Source: Myxococcales bacterium
GTDB lineage: Bacteria; Myxococcota_A; UBA9160; SMWR01
Assembly (NCBI GenBank): GCA_022571825.1
Contig: JACZXC010000060.1
Coordinates: 1 to 10,965 of the forward strand
Direction: 5' to 3'
Length of the DNA stretch: 10,965 nucleotides
Part shown: positions 1-5,634 of the stretch, piece by piece
How positions within the stretch are numbered: the first letter of the stretch is position 1
How the letters are laid out: each line of letters opens with the position of its first letter
Translations under genes and position numbers: made by a program
The notes under the pieces: generated by a model
What the model was told of the DNA's origin: nothing
Database searches by the model: none
The model's input: only the letters and a program-made list of their open reading frames with translations

Positions 1-1165
1 CGATGCCGTCCCCGGCCAGGTCCGTCAGGATCGAGGCGTGTTCAAACCCCCCTGACTCCGCATCGATTCGCCGGATTTGCCACTTCTGACGGGGATCTTC
101 GCCGGGACGGAGCAGCCAGAGCCCCCGCTTGTAGGCCGCGGCCACCAGCTCTCGCCGGCCATCGCCGTCGATATCACCCGACGTGAGGAACCGGCAGAAG
201 CGATCTTGGATGGTCGCGATCACGACCCCCTCCCCGGCGGGGGTGTCGGCATCGTAACGTCGAATTTCGACCGGATCGATCAGCCGCTGGCTCGCCCCGG
301 TCCCCCGGGTTTGACCTTCCACCGCGACATAGAGCTCATCGCGACCGTCTCCATCCACGTCGTCCACCAGGATCTCCTTGGCGTGGCGGTCTCCGAGGTC
401 TGCGACGACCACGCGGCCTTCGCCACGCGCCGGGACATACCGCACGACCTTGCCCGGCTGCGGTGTGCCATCCAGTCGGTTGGGCTCGCTGGGGGTCGCA
501 TAGACCTCGAGCACCCCGTCACCATCGAGGTCGCCGATCTCGATCTCGTGTACGAAGGTATCCGGCCATCGATCCAGCTCGTGGACCTCGAAGTCCCCAC
601 CGGGCCCCAGTCGCAACACGGCAACCACCCCCTGGTCGTGGGTCGACACGGCGATGGCCATGCGACCGTCGCCGTACAAGTCGCCCACTTCGGCGTCGCG
701 CATGCGACTGAACTTCCCACCGAAGTCTTTCTCCCAGAGAGTCGTGGCCTCGAGGCCCGCGGCGCCTCGGGTCCATGAGCGCACCCGTGCGGCGGAGCCG
801 CCGAGGGTGAGGATGAACGGCGTGACACCGGGGTAGACCATCGCCTTGTGAAAGACATTGCTGCTGGGGTCCTCGAGCGCCACCGTCTGCCAGGCCCCAT
901 CCTTCCGGAACAGGAATTCCAGGCGCGCCGCCCCGGGGATCACCTTCGACTTTCCGTCCGGGCCCGGCGCGTTCGTGAACTGGGCGAGAGCGATCATGAT
1001 TCCCATGGGAAGCGACGCCGGTGTGGATGCGACCGCCGGGTCCGATGCCCCGGCCGACGCGCTCGAAGGCAGGGTCGAGGGCTTCTCTTCGGAGCCGCAT
1101 GCCATCAGACAGGCGACCAGGGCGATCGCAACGAGAGCCGCGTAGGCGGCGCGAACCGAGGCCAT
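1..1165 (-). CDS. FG-GAP/VCBS-repeat lipoprotein, 3' part outside the window
   Basis: The reading frame is open from an ATG at 1165 to the left edge, giving 388 residues with no stop, so the C-terminus is missing. The start is supported by a GGAGG 7 nt upstream. Residues 1-23 look like a lipoprotein signal peptide: a short basic start, a hydrophobic stretch (LVAIALVACLMAC), and two possible lipobox cysteines, C19 (LVAC) and C23 (LMAC, then GSEE). A Ser/Ala/Pro-rich linker spans about residues 28-53. From there on, DxxGDG motifs recur at residues 162, 212, 269, 331 and 382: DLYGDG, DLDGDG, DVDGDG, DIDGDG and DLAGDG. This 50-60-residue period is typical of FG-GAP/VCBS beta-propeller blades, where the acidic loops bind calcium. 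The protein is inferred to be lipid-anchored outside the cytoplasm. Its ligand or partner cannot be told. It is divergent from hisS and functionally unrelated to it as far as can be seen. Confidence 0.88.
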   Translation of the reverse strand, partial: MASVRAAYAALVAIALVACLMACGSEEKPSTLPSSASAGASDPAVASTPASLPMGIMIALAQFTNAPGPDGKSKVIPGAARLEFLFRKDGAWQTVALEDPSSNVFHKAMVYPGVTPFILTLGGSAARVRSWTRGAAGLEATTLWEKDFGGKFSRMRDAEVGDLYGDGRMAIAVSTHDQGVVAVLRLGPGGDFEVHELDRWPDTFVHEIEIGDLDGDGVLEVYATPSEPNRLDGTPQPGKVVRYVPARGEGRVVVADLGDRHAKEILVDDVDGDGRDELYVAVEGQTRGTGASQRLIDPVEIRRYDADTPAGEGVVIATIQDRFCRFLTSGDIDGDGRRELVAAAYKRGLWLLRPGEDPRQKWQIRRIDAESGGFEHASILTDLAGDGI

Positions 1166-1172
1166 GACGAAT

Positions 1173-1177
1173 CCTCC
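1173..1177 (-). promoter_or_regulatory. Ribosome-binding site of the lipoprotein gene
   Basis: On the minus strand GGAGG lies 7 nt before the ATG at 1165. It is a full-strength Shine-Dalgarno match and fixes the start, which in turn gives a proper signal peptide. It contrasts with hisS across the divergent gap, which has no such site at normal spacing. Confidence 0.8.
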
Positions 1178-1242
1178 GCAGGTCGCGAGCCGAGGGATGT
1201 AGCAGGCCCCGGAGGCGAACGACAGCGCGAGAGCTACAAGGG

Positions 1243-1251
1243 TGTGATAAT
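1243..1251 (+). promoter_or_regulatory. Possible extended -10 promoter element of hisS
   Basis: TGtGATAAT matches an extended -10 element (TGn followed by GATAAT, five of six to TATAAT). No convincing -35 box lies 16-18 bp upstream. Transcription would begin around 1258, at most a few bases before the GTG start at 1261, so the message would be leaderless or nearly so. This is inferred from sequence only. The same bases also contain a 4-codon ATG...TGA mini-frame (1250-1264) preceded by AAGGG, which offers a competing explanation. Confidence 0.4.
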
Positions 1252-1260
1252 GCAGCCCCG

Positions 1261-2544
1261 GTGAGTGACGCCCGCCTACAAGTCCCGCGCGGTACCCGCG
1301 ACTTCTACCCCGAGGACCTCCGCCGGCGCGAGTGGCTGTTTGGGCACTTTCGCGCCGCAGCCCGCCGCTTCGGCTTCGAGGAGGTCGACGCACCGGTCCT
1401 GGAGCATGAAGAACTCTTCACACGAAAGGCAGGAGAGGAGATCCTCGAACAGCTCTACCACTTCGAGCTGCACGGGCGCCGGCTTGCGCTCCGGCCGGAG
1501 ATGACCCCTTCGATCGCGCGGATGGTCATGGCCCGCTCCGGCAGCCTGCGCTTTCCGCTGCGATGGTTCACGGTCACCCAGAACTGGCGTTACGAGCGCA
1601 TGACCCGCGGCCGAAAGCGCGAGCACTATCAGTGGAACATGGACATTTGGGGCGAGACGAGCGTCACCGCCGAGGCCGAGCTGATTGCGGCCGTTTTCGA
1701 TCTGTTGGACGCCCTGGGCCTCGCCCATCGGGATGTGAAGATCCGCATCAGCAGCCGTGCCCTGCTCGAAGAGACCCTCCGGAACACGATCCTGGCGGAT
1801 CGGCCCGAGGCTTTCCCCGGGTTGTGCGTCGCCATCGACAAGCACGAGAAGATCGGCGAAGACGCGGTCCGCGATCTGTTGACCGACTCGGACGGGCCGG
1901 TGGGTCTGGGAGAGGACGACGCCCGTTTCGTGATCTCCTGGCTCGGGCTGCGGAAGGTCGAGGATGCAGCGCGGCACGTGCCCCCAGACTCGCGAGCCTT
2001 CGCGGATCTGCAGCGGCTCTTCAATCTGCTCGACACCTACGGCCTCGCTGACCGGGTGGTCTTCGACGCGTCCATCGTCCGCGGCCTCGCGTACTACACC
2101 GGCATCGTGTTCGAGGCCTTCGACGCGGATCGCAAGCTTCGGGCCCTCTGCGGTGGCGGACGCTACGACCGGCTGATCGAGTCGCTGGGCGGCTCGGCCA
2201 TCCCCGCCGTCGGGTTCGGATTCGGCGATGTGGTGATCGGCGAGCTGCTTTCCGACAAAAAGCTCCTGCCCGAGCCACCCCGCCAGCTCGACGCGGTGGT
2301 GTTCCCATTCGGCGACGACGAGCGGGCAGCGGCGATTCGGGTCGCTAACGCCCTGCGACGGGAGCGCCAGTGGTCCATCGAGCTGGTCCTCGGAACGCCC
2401 CGCCTGAGGCGCGTGCTGGCTGACGCCCATCGCGCCGGCGCCCGCTTCCTGTACGTCCTGGGGCCCGATGAGCTCTCCCGGGGCGAGATGCTGATCCGCG
2501 ACCTCGATTCGGGGGAGCAGACGACCGAGCCGATTCCAAACTGA
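1261..2544 (+). CDS. hisS: Histidyl-tRNA synthetase, plant-organelle-like type
   Basis: This 427-residue class II aminoacyl-tRNA synthetase charges tRNA-His in the cytoplasm. The N-terminus (QVPRGTRDFYPEDL) matches the family start, which supports the GTG at 1261. Motif 1 lies around residues 37-53. Motif 2 is residues 108-125 (NWRYERMTRGRKREHYQW), with R113 in the place of the conserved arginine. The histidine-binding loops are present: VRGLAYYTG at 273-281 (R274 is the arginine that helps catalysis in HisRS) and GGGRYDRL at 298-305. A C-terminal alpha/beta anticodon-binding domain follows from about residue 343. Motif 3 is GFGFGDVVI (318-326) where most bacterial enzymes have GFAxGxER, so the usual arginine is replaced by V325. 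From memory, plant organellar HisRS has a similar GFGFGD motif. The paralogue HisZ was considered, but the intact histidine loops and C-terminal domain argue for a working synthetase. speA follows 90 bp downstream. Confidence 0.93.
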   Translation: MSDARLQVPRGTRDFYPEDLRRREWLFGHFRAAARRFGFEEVDAPVLEHEELFTRKAGEEILEQLYHFELHGRRLALRPEMTPSIARMVMARSGSLRFPLRWFTVTQNWRYERMTRGRKREHYQWNMDIWGETSVTAEAELIAAVFDLLDALGLAHRDVKIRISSRALLEETLRNTILADRPEAFPGLCVAIDKHEKIGEDAVRDLLTDSDGPVGLGEDDARFVISWLGLRKVEDAARHVPPDSRAFADLQRLFNLLDTYGLADRVVFDASIVRGLAYYTGIVFEAFDADRKLRALCGGGRYDRLIESLGGSAIPAVGFGFGDVVIGELLSDKKLLPEPPRQLDAVVFPFGDDERAAAIRVANALRRERQWSIELVLGTPRLRRVLADAHRAGARFLYVLGPDELSRGEMLIRDLDSGEQTTEPIPN

Positions 2545-2597
2545 GTTTGCGAACGGAGCTTGTGGCCCGACTGGCTGCACGCCGGCTGGAAGGCGTC

Positions 2598-2603
2598 TAA
2601 GAT
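2598..2603 (+). promoter_or_regulatory. Possible -10 box of speA
   Basis: TAAGAT followed by CCGCCC sits 32-37 bp before the chosen speA start and would give a leader of about 25 nt containing the ribosome-binding site. No good -35 box is visible. It resembles the -10-like boxes before the acyl-CoA synthetase and symporter genes. The 90-bp gap after hisS shows no clear terminator, so read-through from hisS is also possible. Confidence 0.35.
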
Positions 2604-2620
2604 CCGCCCGGACCCACCAC

Positions 2621-2626
2621 GGGGGA
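2621..2626 (+). promoter_or_regulatory. Ribosome-binding site that decides the speA start
   Basis: GGGGGA lies 8 nt upstream of the GTG at 2635. It supports this GTG rather than the in-frame TTG at 2560, which would add 25 residues (MWPDWLHAGW...) unlike any SpeA N-terminus and would place the start upstream of the likely promoter. Confidence 0.55.
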
Positions 2627-2634
2627 CCGCGAAC

Positions 2635-4587
2635 GTGCGCGGTTGGACCATTCGCGACAGCCTCGATCTCTACAACGTCGCCAACTGGGGCGCGGGCTAC
2701 TTCGATATCAACGCGAAGGGTCACATCGAAGTCGGGCCGGGCCCGGCGTCGGAGTCATCGACCCGCGCGCCGGTCGAGACGAATGCCAGCGATCGATCCA
2801 CCACACCCCGCATCGATCTGATGGACCTGGTCCGCGACCTCGAACAGCGAGGGCTTCGGACGCCCCTGTTGATCCGCTTTTCTGACATTCTCGCCCATCG
2901 CGTCCGGAGTCTCGGCGATGCCTTTGATCAGGCCATCCGGGAATACGACTACAAGGGCCGCCACCGGGGCGTCTACCCGATCAAGGTGAATCAGCAGCGA
3001 CACGTGGTGGAGGAAATCATCCAGTACGGAGCGCCTCGCCAGGTGGGACTCGAAGCGGGCAGCAAGCCCGAGCTGCTGGTCGCCCTCGCCCTGATGGACA
3101 CTCCGGGGGCCCTCATCATCTGCAACGGCTACAAGGACCGGGCCTACGTGGAGACGGCGTTGCTGGCCCAGCGGCTCGGGCGCACCCCGATCATCGTGAT
3201 CGACCGATTCCACGAGATCGATCTGATCATCAAGACCTCGCGCGAGTTGGGAATCCGCCCACATCTCGGCGTGCGGGCGCGACTGATGACCCGCGGCGCG
3301 GGGAAATGGGTGGAATCGACGGGGGACCGCTCCAAATTCGGCCTCTCGGCCATCGAGATCGTCGACGCGGTCGAACGCCTGCGCTCCGAGGACCTGATCG
3401 ACTGCCTCGAGCTGCTGCACTTCCACATCGGTTCCCAGATCACGGCCATCCGCGCCCACAAGGACGCCCTCAGCGAGGCGAGCCGCATCTTCGTCGGTCT
3501 GCACCAGATGGGCGCGGCGCCCGGCCTGATCGATGTCGGCGGGGGACTGGGCGTCGATTACGACGGATCGAAAACAAACTTTCACTCATCGATGAACTAC
3601 TCGCTGCAGGAGTACGCCAACGACGTCGTCGCCTTCGTTCAGGAGGCCTGCGACGAAGCCTCGGTTCCTCACCCGGACATCGTCACCGAGTCCGGTCGCG
3701 CCATGGTCGCCCATCACTCGGTTCTCGTCTTCGACGTGCTCGGGGTGAACGAGTTGCTCTCGGGAAAGCGGCCCGAGGCGGTGTCTCGGGACGATCCGAA
3801 GGTCCTCCAGGATCTTGCGAAAGTGGCCTCCCAGATTTCGAAGAAGAACGTCCAGGAGGCGTACCACGACGCCCTTCAGCTCAACGAAGAAGCCCTGACT
3901 CTCTTCTCCCTGGGCTATCTCGACCTGCGCGGCCGAGCGCGGGTCGAGCGCGCGTTCTGGAACTGCTGTGAGAAGATCCTGCGAGTCGTGCGGGATCTCG
4001 ACTACGTTCCGGAAGATCTCGAAGACCTCGAAAAAGGCCTCGCCGACACCTACTACGGCAATCTATCCGTCTTCCAGTCCGCCCCCGATCACTGGGCGGT
4101 AAGGCAGCTGTTCCCCGTCATGCCGATCCACCGACTCGCCGAGAGACCCACCCGCCGCGGCGTCTTCGCAGACCTCACCTGCGACAGCGATGGAAAGATC
4201 GACCAGTTCATCGATCAGCGCGACGTGAAGGACGTACTCGAGCTCCACCCGTACATAGGCTCGACCTATTACATCGGGATATTCCTGCTGGGTGCCTACC
4301 AGGAGATTCTGGGCGATCTCCACAATCTTTTCGGCGATACCGACGCCGTGCACGTGCGCATGACGGACAACGGACGCTACGTGGTCGATCACGTCGTGGA
4401 GGGCGACGACGTGGGCAGCGTGCTCGGCTACGTCCAGTACGACCGTCGCGCACTCATCGAGAAGGTGCGCCGCACGATCGAGGACGCCCTGGGCAAGGGC
4501 GAGATCAGCCTCGAGGAGTCGGCGCGCCTGCGCAAGCGCTACGAGCAGGGGCTGAAAGACTACACCTACCTCTGCTCGGACCCCTGA
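2635..4587 (+). CDS. speA: Biosynthetic arginine decarboxylase
   Basis: This 650-residue PLP enzyme converts arginine to agmatine and CO2, the first step of the agmatine route to putrescine and spermidine. The start is the GTG at 2635, because the protein then begins VRGWTIRDSLDLYNVANWG, which lines up with the SpeA family start. The PLP lysine is K117 in GVYPIKVNQ. HFHIGSQ (262-268) and the glycine-rich GGGLGVDYDGS (302-312) contact cofactor phosphate in this fold. ESGRA (352-356) follows. The catalytic-cysteine motif CDSDG is at 516-520 in the C-terminal beta-barrel. Length and motif order match the long (about 630-660 residue) biosynthetic type, not the inducible acid-stress type or ornithine decarboxylase. 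xth begins 13 bp after the stop, so the two are probably co-transcribed. Confidence 0.96.
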   Translation: MRGWTIRDSLDLYNVANWGAGYFDINAKGHIEVGPGPASESSTRAPVETNASDRSTTPRIDLMDLVRDLEQRGLRTPLLIRFSDILAHRVRSLGDAFDQAIREYDYKGRHRGVYPIKVNQQRHVVEEIIQYGAPRQVGLEAGSKPELLVALALMDTPGALIICNGYKDRAYVETALLAQRLGRTPIIVIDRFHEIDLIIKTSRELGIRPHLGVRARLMTRGAGKWVESTGDRSKFGLSAIEIVDAVERLRSEDLIDCLELLHFHIGSQITAIRAHKDALSEASRIFVGLHQMGAAPGLIDVGGGLGVDYDGSKTNFHSSMNYSLQEYANDVVAFVQEACDEASVPHPDIVTESGRAMVAHHSVLVFDVLGVNELLSGKRPEAVSRDDPKVLQDLAKVASQISKKNVQEAYHDALQLNEEALTLFSLGYLDLRGRARVERAFWNCCEKILRVVRDLDYVPEDLEDLEKGLADTYYGNLSVFQSAPDHWAVRQLFPVMPIHRLAERPTRRGVFADLTCDSDGKIDQFIDQRDVKDVLELHPYIGSTYYIGIFLLGAYQEILGDLHNLFGDTDAVHVRMTDNGRYVVDHVVEGDDVGSVLGYVQYDRRALIEKVRRTIEDALGKGEISLEESARLRKRYEQGLKDYTYLCSDP

Positions 4588-4600
4588 TTCCGGGTTCCCC

Positions 4601-5404
4601 TTGGCGCGCGCCCGGGCCATTCGGGTCCTCTCCTGGAACGTGAACGGCCTCCGCGCCTGCGCCCGCAAGGGCTTTCGAGCCTGGTTGCGCGGCGCCCGCG
4701 CCGAGATCGTCGGGCTCCAGGAAGTGCGGGCCTCGCCCGGGGATTTGCCCGCCGATCTGCGCTCGCCCAAGGGCTGGCACACCCACTTCGCATGCGCCGA
4801 GCGGCGGGGTTACAGCGGCGTCGGGCTCTTCTCGCGCCGGGAGCCGGACCGGGTGGAGACCGCGCTGGGGATCGAGCGCTTCGATGTCGAGGGTCGATTT
4901 CAGGTCGCGCGATTCGGACGCCTCGCGCTGGTCAACGCCTACTTCCCGAAGGGCAGCGGGAAAAACCGCGACAACAGTCGCGTTCCCTACAAGCTCGATT
5001 TCTACCGCGCGGTCTTCGAACGACTCCAGTGCCTTCGGCGGGGCGGCTACCGTGTGCTGATCCTGGGCGACTTCAACACGGCCCACCGCGAAATCGACTT
5101 GGCACGCCCGGTGGACAACCGCAAAACCAGCGGCTTCCTTCCGGAAGAACGGGCCGAGCTCGACCGATGGATGCAGGCCGGCTGGGTCGACAGCTTCCGG
5201 CGCTTCGAACCGGGGCCGGGTCACTACAGCTGGTGGAGCCAACGCTTCGGCGTTCGAGAGCGCAACATCGGCTGGCGCATCGACTGCGTTCTCGCCAGCC
5301 GCGCCGCGGCGAAATTTGTACGGGGGGCCTTCATCTGCCCCGAGGTCCGCGGCTCGGACCACTGCCCCGTGGGCGTTGACATCGACCCCGCGATCTTCGG
5401 CTAG
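4601..5404 (+). CDS. xth: Exodeoxyribonuclease III / AP endonuclease
   Basis: This 267-residue member of the exonuclease III (EEP) family is expected to cut DNA at abasic sites and trim 3' ends in base-excision repair. The visible active-site set is complete: N-terminal SWNVNGLRA (11-19), LQEV with the metal-binding E41, YSGVGLFSR (71-79), NAYFPKG with Y114, LGDFNTAHREIDLA (155-168) with D157 and N159, WRIDCVLAS (225-233), and GSDHCPV with D253 and H254. The start is TTG at 4601, 13 bp after speA. It has no strong Shine-Dalgarno sequence (only CGGG about 6 nt upstream), so translation may depend on coupling to speA. No better in-frame start precedes the essential SWNVNG motif. The family is clear; whether it acts chiefly as exonuclease or AP endonuclease in vivo is not shown. 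Confidence 0.93.
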   Translation: MARARAIRVLSWNVNGLRACARKGFRAWLRGARAEIVGLQEVRASPGDLPADLRSPKGWHTHFACAERRGYSGVGLFSRREPDRVETALGIERFDVEGRFQVARFGRLALVNAYFPKGSGKNRDNSRVPYKLDFYRAVFERLQCLRRGGYRVLILGDFNTAHREIDLARPVDNRKTSGFLPEERAELDRWMQAGWVDSFRRFEPGPGHYSWWSQRFGVRERNIGWRIDCVLASRAAAKFVRGAFICPEVRGSDHCPVGVDIDPAIFG

Positions 5405-5432
5405 CCCTGATCCGAGATTGGAAATGGGCCCC

Positions 5433-5588
5433 GCCCCGGATGCGGCGAGGGGGGCGGAAGCGAAGTAAAGCGCAGCCCCCGTCACGCTGGCCGAGCGGTG
5501 CGTTGACGCCACGTGAGTAACGTGTGGTTGGGGCCATCCTAAATAACGGCGAGCCATGAGCGGACGCCCCCCTCGCCGCGTCTGGGGC
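5433..5588. repeat. 156-bp non-coding element bounded by 24-bp inverted repeats
   Basis: Positions 5433-5456 pair with 5565-5588. The inner 15 bp of each arm (5442-5456 and 5565-5579) are perfect complements, and the full 24-bp arms have only two mismatches, both G-U pairs in plus-strand RNA. The 108-bp interior has smaller hairpins: CACGT/ACGTG at 5510-5514 and 5520-5524 with a 5-nt loop, and CAGC/GCTG at 5473-5476 and 5486-5489. It fills most of the gap between the convergent xth and acyl-CoA synthetase genes. It could be a MITE-like element, a bidirectional transcription-end structure or a structured RNA. No matching short direct repeats flank it, and no T-run follows either arm, so none of these is established. 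Confidence 0.6.
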
Positions 5589-5634
5589 CACCTCAGCGTG
5601 GAACCTCGGCTCACCGGGTCGACGCGGGCGGACC

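Noticed and set aside
1261..2544. hisS considered as HisZ, the regulatory subunit of ATP phosphoribosyltransferase.
   Set aside because: The histidine-binding loops, motif 2 and C-terminal anticodon-binding domain are present, and no hisG or other his gene is nearby.
2560..2634. An in-frame TTG at 2560 as an earlier speA start.
   Set aside because: The extra 25 residues do not match the SpeA N-terminus, and a better ribosome-binding site and promoter lie before the GTG at 2635.
1276..2724. A 482-codon open frame antisense to hisS and the start of speA.
   Set aside because: It is a GC-rich shadow frame: low-complexity, Arg/Pro/Ala/Gly-rich product with no recognisable domain, lying fully opposite well-identified coding sequence.
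5486..5510. TGGCCGAGCGG inside the inverted-repeat element resembles the D-arm of tRNA-Ser or tRNA-Leu.
   Set aside because: No T-arm sequence (GTTCRANNC), no acceptor stem at the right distance and no anticodon stem could be found, so it is probably coincidence.
5433..5588. The convergent-gene inverted repeat read as an ordinary bidirectional terminator.
   Set aside because: The arms are 108 bp apart and neither side is followed by a T-run, so the canonical reading is not supported, though a role in ending transcripts is left open.
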